DNA from: GAS188 sp963713805
GTDB taxonomy: Bacteria; Pseudomonadota; Alphaproteobacteria; Rhizobiales; Beijerinckiaceae
DNA: 64,000 bases
Direction: 5' to 3'
Assembly (NCBI GenBank): GCA_963713805.1
Contig: CAVQNF010000003.1
Coordinates: 186,001-250,000, forward strand
Of this stretch, positions 10,085 through 20,021 are shown in pieces (the first letter of the stretch is position 1; the number at the start of each line of letters is the position of its first letter). Both the position numbers and the translations under genes were made by a program. The notes below the pieces were generated by a model. That model was not told the DNA's origin, did no database searches, and worked only from the letters and a program-made list of their open reading frames with translations.

Positions 10085-10773
10085 ATGTCCAACAGCTCCG
10101 TGCTCAATCGCGTGAAGCCTCTCGCCGGCGAGGCGCGCCATCGCGCCCTTGAGGGCTGCGTCGTGATCGCCACGCATAATTCGGGCAAGCTTGCCGAAAT
10201 GCGCGAGCTTCTCGCGCCTTTCGGCATCGAAGCCGTGTCGGCCGGCGAGCTCGGCCTTCCGGTGCCTGCCGAGACGGGCCACATGTTCTGCGAAAACGCG
10301 GCGATCAAGGCCCACGCCGCTGCGACAGCGACCGGAATGCCGGCGCTCTCCGATGATTCGGGCCTCTGCGTCGACGCGCTCGACGGGGCGCCCGGCCTGT
10401 TTTCCGCCGATTGGGCGGTGCACAAGGACTTCCGACCGGCGATGGAGCGCGTCGAGCATGAGCTCGAGCGTCGCTGGCGCTCTCGCACCGCGTCAACGCC
10501 GCGCTCATTTCGTCTCCGCCCTCGTCCTCGCCTGGCCCGACGGCCATGAGGAATTGTTCGAAGGCCGCGTGCAGGGTCACATCGTCTGGCCGCCGCGCGG
10601 CGAGAGCGGCTTCGGCTATGATCCGATGTTCCAGCCCGACGGACATGGCACGAGCTTCGGCGAGATGACGGCGCAGGAGAAGCACGGCATCGACTGGATG
10701 GCGGCCGGCGAGGACCATGGCGCGCTCTCGCATCGGGCGCGCGCCTTCGTGCAGCTCGCGCGCGCCTGTCTGA
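10085..10773 (+). CDS. rdgB: dITP/XTP pyrophosphatase RdgB (frameshifted)
   Basis: House-cleaning nucleotide pyrophosphatase of the HAM1 family that removes dITP, XTP and similar bases. Visible motifs: VIATHNSGKLAEM at the N-terminus, ALSDDSGLCVDALDGAPG around the metal site, and GFGYDPMFQPDG in the C-terminal half. The frame changes near 10475 after VEHELERR, continuing ALAPRQRRAHFVSALVLA. A second slip near the end would give the stop at 10771-10773. Start at ATG 10085 (MSNSSVLNRV). It is followed by hemW within 10 bases, a gene pair conserved in alphaproteobacteria. Confidence 0.9.
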
Positions 10774-10781
10774 GCGCGCCG

Positions 10782-11983
10782 ATGAGCGTGGCGCGGCGCC
10801 GCCTTGAAGCAGGCCCGTCCGCCGGCGCACGCCACGCGGGATGCCGGCTTCGGCGTCTATGTGCATTGGCCATTTTGCCTCGCCAAATGCCCGTATTGCG
10901 ACTTCAACAGCCATGTTCGGCATGCGCCGCCCGATCAGCCGCGCTTCGTCCACGCATTCGAGGCCGAGCTCGCCCATATGGGTGAGCTGGCGCCGGGGCG
11001 CAGGGTGACGAGCATCTTCTTCGGGGGCGGCACGCCTTCGCTCATGGAGCCACGGACGGTCGGCGCGATCCTCGATGCCGTCGCGCGGATTTGGCCGGTC
11101 GATCGTGAGGTCGAAGTGACGCTCGAAGCCAATCCGACGAGCGTCGAGGCCGACCGCTTTCGCGGATACCGCGCGGCCGGCGTCAACCGCGTCTCGCTCG
11201 GGGTGCAGGCGTTGAACGACCGGGACTTGAAGGCGCTCGGCCGGTTGCACTCGGTCGAGGAGGCCATGCACGCCGTCGCGGTGGCGATGTCGCTCTTCGA
11301 GCGCGTCTCCTTCGATCTCATCTACGCGCGCCCGGCCCAATCGGTCGCGGCTTGGCGAGCCGAGCTCGAAACGGCGATCTCGCGCGCCGGCGAGCATTTG
11401 TCGCTCTATCAGCTCACCATCGAGCCCGGCACTCCCTTCGAGGCCTTGCGCCGCGCCGGCAAGCTCGATCCGCCGAGATCCCGAGGCGATCGCGCCTTCT
11501 CTACGAGGTGACCCAGGAAGTGTGCCGCGACCGCGGCCTTCCCGCCTATGAGGTCTCCAATCACGCCCGCCCGGGCGCGGCCTGCCGCCACAACCTCACC
11601 TATTGGCGCTACGGGGAATATGCAGGCGTCGGCCCCGGCGCGCACGGACGGCTCGTGGCGCCGCGCGGCCGGCTCGCGCTTTCGACCGAGAAGCGTCCCG
11701 AGGCCTGGCTGCGAGCGTGTCTTGGCGAAGGGGCACGGCGTCGTCGAGCGCCATCTCTTGTCGTCGCGTGACGAGGGAGACGAGTTCCTGCTGATGGGGC
11801 TTCGCCTCGCGGAGGGGATCGACCCGGATCGCTTCGCCACGCTTGGCCGGGCGCGATCTTGCGCCTGATCGCATCGCGAATCTGGCGGGGATCGGCCTCA
11901 TCGAGGAGCGCGACGGTCGTTTGCGCGTGACCTGCGAGGGTTTCCTGGTGCTCGATGCGCTGGTCGCCGATCTCGCCGCCTGA
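10782..11983 (+). CDS. hemW: Radical SAM heme chaperone HemW (frameshifted)
   Basis: HemW belongs to the coproporphyrinogen oxidase-like radical SAM family and is thought to deliver heme. The iron-sulfur motif is CLAKCPYCDF; then FFGGGTPSLM and LGVQALNDRDLKALGR follow as usual. Frame changes occur near 10810 (an extra A in the sequence GAAGC after the ATG at 10782), 11475, 11715 and 11850. The joined product ends DALVADLAA at 11983, about 395 residues, a normal length. Gene order rdgB-hemW supports the call. Confidence 0.9.
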
Positions 11984-12128
11984 ACGGCCGATTTGCCGAT
12001 CGCCGAGCGGAGCCTCGCACCGCGCAACGGAAACGGTCCACTGATGACGATCGAAATCGTGGCACTTATTCCCTTTGGGCCGGAACGGCTCTAAGAGGCG
12101 TTGCGGCGCGTGCGTCGAAGGGATCGCA

Positions 12129-12885
12129 ATGACAGGAACGCAAGGCGCCTCGCAGACGCATTTCGGCTTCTCGACGGTGCGTCTCGACGAGAAGCAGCGG
12201 CTCGTCGACGACGTCTTTCGTCAGGTCGCGCGGCGCTACGACCTCATGAACGACCTGATGTCCTTCGGCGTGCACCGCGCCTGGAAGAATGATTTCGTCG
12301 CCATGTTGCCTCCGCGATCGCGCGCCTCCGTCATCGACGTCGCGGGAGGCACGGGCGACATCGCGTTTCGCATCGTCGCTGCCGCCGGGCCGAGCGTGCG
12401 GGTGACGCTTTGCGACATCAGCGCCGAAATGCTGGCCGTCGGCCGCGAGCGTGCCGGGAGGCGAAGGGCGGGACAGCTCGCCTTCACGCAAGGCCAACGC
12501 CGAGGATCTGCCCTTCGCGGCGGGTTCCTTCGACGCCTACACGATCGCCTTCGGCATCCGCAACGTGCCGTCGATCGACAAGGCCCTGGCCGAGGCCTTT
12601 CGCGTGCTCAAGCTCGGCGGGCGCTTCCTCTGCCTCGAATTCTCCTCCGTCGATATTCCGGGGCTCGACAGGCTCTACGAGGCTTATTCCTCGGCCGTGA
12701 TACCGACGCTCGGCAAGCTCGTGGTCGGCGACGAGGCCGCGTATCGCTATCTGGTGGAGAGCATCCGCCGCTTTCCGCGCCCGGCGCTCTTCTCGCGCAT
12801 GATCGACGAGGCCGGGTTTCGCCGGGTGACGCATCGCCCCTTGTCGGGGAATATCGCGGCCATTCACTCGGCCTGGAAATTGTGA
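12129..12885 (+). CDS. ubiE: Ubiquinone/menaquinone C-methyltransferase UbiE (frameshifted)
   Basis: SAM-dependent methyltransferase of quinone biosynthesis. Start ATG 12129 (MTGTQGASQTHFGF). UbiE signatures: FRQVARRYDLMNDLMSFG, then the SAM loop VIDVAGGTGDIAFR, then ANAEDLPFAAGSFDAYT and FGIRNVPSIDKAL. The frame slips twice between about 12455 and 12495, and the remainder is continuous to SGNIAAIHSAWKL. Length of about 250 residues is normal. ubiB follows after 13 bases, so both ubiquinone genes form an operon, as in many alphaproteobacteria. Confidence 0.93.
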
Positions 12886-12898
12886 GCCGCCGCCCGCC

Positions 12899-14483
12899 GT
12901 GCTGACCGCCCCGATCCATCTCGTCCGCCTCGCTCGCGTCGGCTTCGTGCTGGCGCGCGAGGGGGCGTTCGGCCTCGTCGACCAATCCGCCATCCCGGCC
13001 GGCTTGCGTCTCGGCGTCAGGCTCGCCCGGCTCGTGGAGCGGCGCGGCGGAGACCCCGGCACCGGGCTGGCGCAGGCGATGACCCGGCTCGGCCCGTCCT
13101 ATGTGAAGTTCGGGCAGTTCCTGGCGACGCGGCCCGATATCGTCGGCGTGCAAGGTCGCGCGCGGCCTCGAAGCGCTTGCAGGATCGCATGGCGCCTTTC
13201 CCGCGGGCGCAAGCCATGATCATGATCGAGGCCGCGCTCGAAAAGCCGGTCGGCTGAGCTTTTTTCCGAATTCGGCGAGCCGGTCGCGGCCGCCTCCATC
13301 GCCCAGGTGCACAAGGCGCGGCTCGTCGCGGAGGGTCCGCCGCGCTCGGTCGCCGTGAAGGTCCTGCGTCCCGGCATCGAGCCTCGCTTCAAGCGCGATC
13401 TCGCGGATATGCGCTTCGGCGCGCGGCTGATCGAGCGCGTCGCTCCGGCCATGCGCCGGCTGCGGCCTCTCGGCCGTGGTCGAGACGCTGGCGCGCTCGG
13501 TGGCGATCGAGATGGATCTGCGGCTCGAGGCCGCGGCCCTTTCCGAGTTCGCCGAGAACACGAAGGACGATCCCGATTTCCGCGTGCCGAGCGTCGATTG
13601 GGAGCATACCGCGAAGGAGGTGCTGACGCTCGAATGGATCGACGGCGTGCCGCTTTCGCAGATCGCGGAGATCGAGGCCGCGGGCCATGACCGGGTGGCG
13701 CTCGCGCGCGTCGTCATCCAATCCTTCCTGCGCCAGGCGCTCGGCTCGGGTTTCTTCCACGCCGACATGCACCAGGGAAACCTGTTCGTGGACGCGCAAG
13801 GACGGCTGGTCGCCGTCGATTTCGGCATCATGGGCCGGCTCGGCGAGAAGGAACGCCGCTTCCTCGCGGAAATCCTCTACGGCTTCATCACGCGCGATTA
13901 TCGGCGCGTCGCCGAGGTGCATTTCGAGGCGGGCTACGTGCCGCATACCCACGCGATCGGCGACTTCGCCCAGGCGCTGCGCGCCATCGGCGAGCCCATC
14001 CATCAGCGTCGCGCCGACCAGATCTCGATGGCCAAGCTGTTGTCGCTGCTCTTCGAGGTGACGGCTCTCTTCGACATGCAGACGCGCACCGAGCTCGTCA
14101 TGCTGCAGAAGACCATGGTCGTGGTCGAGGGGGTGGGCCGCATGCTCGACCCCAAGCTCGACATGTGGGCGACCTCCGATCCGGTCGTGCGTGAATGGAT
14201 CACGCGTCATCTCGGCCCCGCCGGGCGCCTCGAGCAGGCGGCCGCGGCGCTCCACGCTTTCGCCGCCGCCGCCGCCAAGCTGCCCGACCTCGTGACACGG
14301 GCCGAGCGCGTCCTCGCCCGGCTCGACCCGCCCGAGCTGCCGGGCGAATTTCCGACCGGCGGCCTGCGCATCGACGAAACCTCGATCGAGGCGATCGGGC
14401 GCGCCGAGGCGCGGGGCTCGCGCCTCTGGTGGCTCGCGCTCTGGGCGATCGCGGTGCTGCTCGCGATCTACGTGCTCGGGTAG
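12899..14483 (+). CDS. ubiB: Ubiquinone biosynthesis atypical kinase UbiB (frameshifted)
   Basis: Membrane-associated ABC1/ADCK-type atypical kinase needed for ubiquinone synthesis. Starts with GTG 12899 (LTAPIHLVRLARVG). Family hallmarks are present: KxGQ motif in LGPSYVKFGQFLATRPD, the alanine-rich nucleotide loop EPVAAASIAQVHKARL, FFHADMHQGNLFVD and VDFGIMGRLG. C-terminal transmembrane segment WWLALWAIAVLLAIYVLG. Frame changes near 13155, 13245 and 13470. Total about 527 residues. Cotranscribed with ubiE; convergent with the transaldolase gene after a 62-base gap. Confidence 0.93.
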
Positions 14484-14545
14484 GGACGCGGCTATCGGGC
14501 GCGAGGCGGTCGCGCTTCGATTGCACCGCGCGGGCGAAGGAGCCT

Positions 14546-15555
14546 CTACCCCTCCAGCCGCTTGGCCACTTCCTGGCGCAGCTTGCCGAGATCGGCCGCG
14601 AAGAGGCGGATGCCTTCGGCGAGCTTCTCGGTCGCCATCGCGTCCTCGTTCAGCGCCCAGCGGAAGGAGCGCTCGTTGAGCGACATGCGCGCGATGCGCT
14701 GGCGCGCGGCTTCCGCTCGGCTCGAGCGCGCGCTTCAAGGTGCCCATGTCCTTGGAGAGCGCTTCGAGGAGCGAAGGCGAGATGGTGAGCGCGTCGCAGC
14801 CGGCCAGCGCCTCGACCTGGCCGACATTGCGGAAGGAGGCGCCCATCACCGTCGTCTTGTGGCCGTGGCGCTTGGCGTAGGCATAGATGCGCTTGACCGA
14901 GAGCACGCCCGGATCGTCGGCGGCCTTGAAGTCATGTCCCTCATGCTTCACGTACCAGTCGTAGATGCGGCCGACGAAAGGCGAGACGAGCGTCACGCCC
15001 GCTCTGAAGCAGGCGACCGCCTGAGGCAGCGAGAACAGCAGCGTCAGATTGCAATGGATGCCCTCCTTCTCGAGGAGGTTCGCGGCCTTCGACGCCTTCC
15101 CAGGTCGAGGCGAGCTTGATCAGGATCTTTTCCTTGTCGACGCCGCGCTCCTTATAGGCGGCGATGATCTCGTGCGCCCGGCCGATCGAGCCCTTCACGT
15201 CGAAGGAGAGATCGGCATCGACCTCGGTCGAGACGCGCCCCGGCACGATGCGCGCGAGCTCGGCGCCGATCTCGATCGGCAGGCGGCTCGCCACCTCCTT
15301 GACGACCGCCTCGCGCTTGCCGGGCTGGCTCTTGCCCCAGGCGATGGCGTCCTTGAAGATGTGCTCATAGGTCGAAAGCTCCATCGCCTTGAGCACCAGC
15401 GACGGATTGGTGGTGCAGTCGACGGGCTGGTATTTCTTGATGGCGTCAATGTCGCCGGTATCGGCGACGACCTTGGTCATCGACTTCAGCTGATCGAGCT
15501 TCGAATGGGCGGTCTCGGCCGCGCGCGGCGTCTCGTGCAAGGTCTCGATGTTCAT
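14546..15555 (-). CDS. tal: Transaldolase, TalB type (frameshifted)
   Basis: Pentose phosphate enzyme moving dihydroxyacetone units between sugar phosphates. N-terminal MNIETLHETPRAAETAHSKL, then DAIKKYQPVDCTTNPSLVLK, and the Schiff-base lysine in KILIKLASTWEG. Downstream parts NLTLLFSLPQAVACF, VSPFVGRIYDWYVKHEGHD and TVMGASFRNVGQVEALAGCD are classical TalB. Frame changes near 15095 and 14745. The joined end is LRQEVAKRLEG, total about 335 residues. Monocistronic; its start diverges from the exonuclease gene by about 105 bases, which must hold both promoters. Confidence 0.93.
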
Positions 15556-15660
15556 GGTAGCTCCTTCCTCGAATGTCATTCTGTGAGCCCGGAGCGGCGC
15601 CGCGCAAGCTCGCAGGCGCGGCCTTCTCTTGCGTCGTTCGGCGGCCTATCTGGCGTCGCT

Positions 15661-16745
15661 ATGCACCCGATCGATCTCTTGACCTCGACACCGAACGGCC
15701 TCTTCTCGCCGCTCGGCGGGTTTTTCATCGATCCCATGCGGCCGGTCGAGCGCGCGCTCGTCACCCATGGCCATTCCGATCACGCTCGCCCCGGCCATCG
15801 GCGCCGTCATGGCAACACGCGAAACGCTCGAAATCATGGCGGTGCGCTGCGGCGAGGGCTTCGCAGGCGCCACTCAGGCCGCGGTGCCAGGCGAGCGCAG
15901 CGAGATCAACGGCGTCGGCGTCACCTTCGTTCCCGCCGGTCATGTGCTCGGTTCGGCGCAAATCGTCGTCGAGGCGCAGGGCACGCGCATCGTCGTCTCG
16001 GGCGATTACAAGCGCGCTCGCGACCCGACTTGCGCGCCTTTCGAGGTCGTCCCCTGCGACATCTTCATCACCGAGGCGACCTTCGGCCTCCCGGTTTTCC
16101 GCCATCCGGAGGCCGCGAGCGAGGTTCAGCAAGCTCCTCGCGAGCCTGCGCCTCTTTCCCGAGCGGGCTCATCTCGTCGGCGTCTACGCGCTCGGCAAGG
16201 CGCAGCGCGTCATCGCGCTCTTGCGCGAGGCGGGTTATGACCGCCCGATCTACATGCATGGCGCGCTGGAGCGGCTCTGCGCGCTTTATGCGGCGCATGG
16301 CGTCGCTCTCGGCGATCTGCGCAAGGTGCCGGCCGGACGCTCGCGCGGCGCCGATCCTGCCTTCGCGGGCGAGATCGTGCTGTGCCCGCCGGGGCAGATC
16401 CAGGATCTCTGGACGCGGCGTTTCCCCGATCCGCTCACCGCCTTCGCCTCCGGCTGGATGCGGGTGCGGGCGCGCGCCCGTCAGCGCGGGGTCGAGCTGC
16501 CGCTCGTGATTTCCGATCATTGCGATTGGGACGGGCTCACCGAGACCATTCGCGAGACGGGCGCCGGAGAGGTCTGGGTCACTCATGGCGAGGAGGATGC
16601 GCTGGTGCATTGGTGCGGCAGCTTGGGGATCAAGGCACGGCCCTTGCAGCTCGTCGGCTATGGCGAGGAGGAAGAGGAGGCAGCACCTCGCCCCGAAGCG
16701 CGGCCGGCGACGCCATCACCGTCAGGAGAAGGCGCGAGCGATTGA
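15661..16745 (+). CDS. MBL-fold, DNA ligase-associated-type exonuclease (frameshifted)
   Basis: Metallo-beta-lactamase/beta-CASP relative resembling the exonuclease family usually encoded beside an ATP-dependent DNA ligase and an Lhr-type helicase. Metal motif ALVTHGHSDHARPGH; later FVPAGHVLGSAQIVVE, VVSGDYKRARDPTCAPFE and ISDHCDWDGLTETI. The acidic tail (GEEEEEAAPRPEARP) is probably disordered. Frame changes near 15795 and 16130. Neither ligase nor helicase is in this window: the next gene is a convergent CBS protein. The partner set may be elsewhere, or the gene may have been separated. Confidence 0.82.
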
Positions 16746-16754
16746 CGCCTCTGC

Positions 16755-17487
16755 TCATCGCGAAACGCCGTCGTCCTCACTGTCTTCCGACGCCTCGACG
16801 ACGAGGCCGGATCCGGGGTCGATCCACACGAGCCTGTCGTGCATCTTCTTCACCCCCGGCGTGTTCTCGACGACGACCTTGAGCGCCGGCCGCTGCCGCT
16901 CGTCGAAAATGGTGCCGGTGAGCACGACCGCCCCGTCCTTGACCTCGACGCCGACGCTGTTCGACGGCGCCCATTCCTCCTTGGCGATTTCGGCGAGGAT
17001 GCGCTCCCTGATCGCCTCGTCGGTCATGGTCTCCTCGCGCCTGCGGCTCGCGGCGACGAGCGCGCGCAGAAGATCGGCGCGCGACACCATGCCGATGATC
17101 GCATCGCCGCGCATCACCGGCACGCGCTTGATGGCGTGCTTCTCCATCAGGCCGACGATCTCCTCGATCGGCGTGTCCTCGGCGACCGCGATCACCTCTT
17201 GCGTCATCACGCCGCGCACGAAGCGGGAATGACTCTTGGTGTAGTCATGGGCGGCCCGGCCGGGGCCGAGGATGAAGGCGATGAAGCGCGAGCGGTGCTT
17301 CTCGGTGCCGAGCTCGGAACGGCGGATGAGATCGCCTTCGCTCAAGACGCCGACGAGCTTGCCTTGCTCGTCGAGGACCGGGAAGCCCGCTCAGATGATG
17401 GGCGAGCATCAGCTCGATCGCGTCGCGCGTGCGCGTCGCGGGCGTGACGGAGATCACGGGCGCGGTCATCACATCGCGTGCCAGCAT
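16755..17487 (-). CDS. CBS-domain pair with C-terminal BON domain (frameshifted)
   Basis: Cytoplasmic regulatory protein. First CBS: MLARDVMTAPVISVTPATRT to VGVLSEGDLIRRSE. Second CBS: VRGVMTQEVIAVAEDTPIEE to GMVSRADLLRALV. A BON domain follows at about residues 170-230 (VEVKDGAVVLTGTIFDERQR). CBS pairs bind adenosine nucleotides and BON domains bind phospholipid or partner proteins, so a stress or energy-sensing role is usual but unproven. One extra base near 17390 shifts the frame after LAHHLSG. It ends 10 bases from the convergent exonuclease stop. Confidence 0.85.
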
Positions 17488-17783
17488 CCCACTCTCCTCG
17501 TTGCTCCGCTGCGCTGCCAGATTTCGCCCGGCGCGAATTTCCTGCCGCGCCTGCTCTCGCCAAGCCAAATCACATCCGTGCCAACTATCCACACCCAATT
17601 ATCCACGCCCAAATATCCACGCCCAAATATAAACGTCCAAGTCTACACACCCGGATATACGGGCTGCTCGCTTTCGAGCATGACGCGCGACTCGACGCGG
17701 AAGCAAGCACGACACTTGCGGCCGAACTAAGCGGTCGAGAACTCCGCCGAGTGCCGGCCTGTCGGTCGGCCTTCGTGGCGGCT
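17488..17783. other. Intergenic region with AT-richer repeat array
   Basis: The gap between the CBS gene and the end of the peptide permease operon holds no convincing gene. Its striking content is the tandem array at 17585-17655, described separately. The rest, to 17783, shows short GC inverted matches such as GGCCTGTCGGTCGGCC near 17757, possibly part of a terminator for the incoming operon. Confidence 0.5.
17585..17655 (+). repeat. Five tandem 14-bp repeats containing DnaA-box-like 9-mers
   Basis: Units of exactly 14 bases start at 17586, 17600, 17614, 17628 and 17642 with consensus TATCCACGCCCAAA. Including the base before each unit, copy 1 contains CTATCCACA and copy 2 TTATCCACG, each matching 8 of 9 bases of the bacterial DnaA box TTATCCACA. 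Copy 3 (ATATCCACG) matches 7, and copies 4 and 5 are degenerate. All copies face the same way with the same helical spacing. The array is clearly richer in A and T than its surroundings. Function is not shown by sequence alone. Confidence 0.75.
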
Positions 17784-18970
17784 TCAGTGATACGGGTCCG
17801 CCGCGTCGCGCAGACCGTCGCCGACGAAGTTGAAGGCGAGGATGACGACGATCACCGGGACCATCGGGGCAAGCAGCCAGGGATAGAGATTGACGGAGGC
17901 GAGGTTCTGCGCGTCGTTGAGGAGCACGCCCCAGCTCACGATCGGCGGCCGCAGGCCGAGCCCGAGAAAGGACAAGGCCGTCTCGCCGAGGATCATCGAG
18001 GGGATCGACAAGCGTCGCGGAGGCGATCAGGTGGCTCATGAAATTCGGGATCAGATGGCGGGCGATGATGCGGAAGCGCGAGGCGCCTATGAGCTCCGCC
18101 GCCTTGACGAAATCCTCTTCGCGAAGCGCGAGGAGCTTCGAGCGCACGGCGCGCGCGAGGCCCGGCCAATCGAGGAGGCCGAGAATGACGGTGATGCCGA
18201 GAAAGACGAGGATCGGGCTCAGATTCGCCGGCAGCGCCGCCGAGAGCGCGAGCCAGAGCGGCAGCTCCGGGCAGCGAGCGCAGGATCTCGATGAGGCGCT
18301 GCACGGCCGAATCCACGAAGCCCCCGAGGTAGCCCGCGAGCCCGCCGAGCGTCAGCCCGATGACGAAGGAAACGATGATGCCGGCGATGCCGACGGTCAG
18401 CGAAATTCGCGCGCCGTGGACGATGCGCGAGAAGAGGTCGCGGCCGAGCTTGTCGGTTCCGAGCAGGAACAGCGTTCCGTCCCTCGGCGGGCAAAACAGG
18501 TGGAAATCGGCGCCGATGAGCCCGAACAGCCGATAGGGCGAGTCGCGGCACAGGAAGCGAATTCGCTGGGGTCGCGTCTTGTCGCTCGTGTAATCGCGGG
18601 TGAAGGTCGCGGGATTGAAACGGAAGCTTTCCGGATAGACGAACGGGCCCTTGAATTGTCCCTTGTGAAAAAGATGGATTCTTTGCGGCGGAGCGTAGAG
18701 GTGATTGGCGCGCCGATCGGCCGGCGGGTAGGGAGCGATCACCTCGGCGAAGGGGACCGTGAGATAGGTGATGAGCAGGATGACCGACGCGATCACCGCC
18801 GCCTTGTTGCGCTTGAACTTGCGCCAGGTGAGCGCGAAGCGAGGAAGCGCGCGCGAGCGCGCTCTCGTCGCTCGAGACCGGGCGCTTCCGGATCGAAGGG
18901 GGCCTGCGAGACGAAGCGCTCGTCGAGCGCCGGGGGCAGGTGAGGCCGCGTTCGCCGACATGTCGTTCAT
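17784..18970 (-). CDS. Peptide ABC transporter permease, OppC/YejE type (frameshifted)
   Basis: Second permease of a peptide/opine importer, last gene of a four-gene operon. An N-terminal region (MNDMSANAASPAP) precedes helix 1 (AAVIASVILLITYLTVPFAE). A long periplasmic loop with YAPPQRIHLFHKGQFKGPF is typical of YejE-like proteins. The permease domain has GTDKLGRDLFSRIVHGARIS and the EAA-like segment FVKAAELIGASRFRIIARHL. Frame changes near 18910, 18870, 18270 and 18010. C-terminus AFNFVGDGLRDAADPYH is classical. It starts 10 bases after the preceding permease stop. Confidence 0.85.
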
Positions 18971-18980
18971 GGCGCGCTTC

Positions 18981-20014
18981 TCATGCGGCGCGTCCGGCGA
19001 AACGGATGCGCGGATCGAGCGCCGCGAGCGCGAGGTCCGAGATCAGCATGCCGACACCGTCAGCATGGCGACGAACATCAAGATGAAGCCGGCGAGATAC
19101 TGGTCCTGGACGCGCAGCGCCTGCAGCAGGATCGGCCCGACCGTCGGCAGGTTGAGCACGAGCGAGACCAGCACCGATCCGGAGACGAGGTGCGGCAGGA
19201 TGTTGCCGATGTCGGCGATGAAGGGGTTGAGCGACATGCGGAACGGGTATTTGAGCAGCAGCCTGCCTTCGGAGAGACCCTTGGCGCGCGCCGTGACCAC
19301 ATATTGCTTCTGCAGCTCGTCGAGGAGGTTCGCGCGCATCCGCCGGATCATGGCGGCGGTCGAGGCGAGCCCGATGACGACGGTCGGCACGATGAGATGG
19401 GAGGCGATGGAGTGCATCTTGTCGACGCTCCAGGCCTGGTCGGCATAGGCCGGGATCCATCAAGCCCGCCGATGGAGATGCCGAACCAGCGGTTGAGGTA
19501 GTAGAGAAGCACGAGCGCGAGCAGGAAGCTCGGCGTGGCAAGCCCGATATAGCCGATGAAGGTGACGAGGTAATCGCCGATCGAATATTGGCGCACCGCC
19601 GAATAGATGGCGATCGGGATCGCCACGATATGGACGAAGATGACCGCGGCGAGGTTGACCACGAGCGTGAGCAGCAGCGCCTGCCCGACCACCACAGTTG
19701 ACCGGCTGGTTGTATTCGAAGGACCAGCCCCAATTTCCCTGCAAGCAGGCCGGACCAGCCGTTGGGCCCCGGCATCAGCCCGACCCAGGCGAGATATTGC
19801 TGCCAGACCGGCAGATCGAGCCCGAATTGGTGGCGCAGGAACTGCGCCTTGGCGAGGCTCGACGCGTCGCCCTTCCGCGGCGAGCTCCGCGATCTGGTTC
19901 GTCAGATAGTCGCCGGGCGGCAGCTTGATGATGAAGAACACGAGCGCCGAGATGGCGAGCAAGCGTGAGCACCATGGTCACCAATCGACGCAGAAGGTAG
20001 CGCAGCAACGCCAT
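18981..20014 (-). CDS. Peptide ABC transporter permease, OppB/YejB type (frameshifted)
   Basis: First permease of the operon. N-terminus MALLRYLLRRLVTMVLTL leads into LLAISALVFFIIKLPPGDYL, typical of OppB/DppB. The permease core has YVVTARAKGLSEGRLLLKYP and HLVSGSVLVSLVLNLPTVGP. At least five frame changes occur (about 19960, 19870, 19740, 19455 and 19060), making this one of the most damaged genes. The product ends LDPRIRFAGRAA. It starts 7 bases after the binding-protein stop. Its loop after helix 1 is longer than in DppB, as in YejB relatives. Confidence 0.82.
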
Positions 20015-20021
20015 TCGTCGA

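Noticed and set aside
12129..14483. ubiE and ubiB as true pseudogenes
   Set aside because: Protein sequence on both sides of each shift is fully conserved and the genes are needed for ubiquinone; error in the assembly is the simpler explanation.
17585..17655. CRISPR array
   Set aside because: Units are 14 bp and directly adjacent with no spacers, and no cas gene is in the window.
17585..17655. Calling the chromosomal origin of replication here
   Set aside because: DnaA-like boxes alone are not enough: no dnaA, hemE, parAB or repABC gene is in view and skew cannot be assessed from the window.
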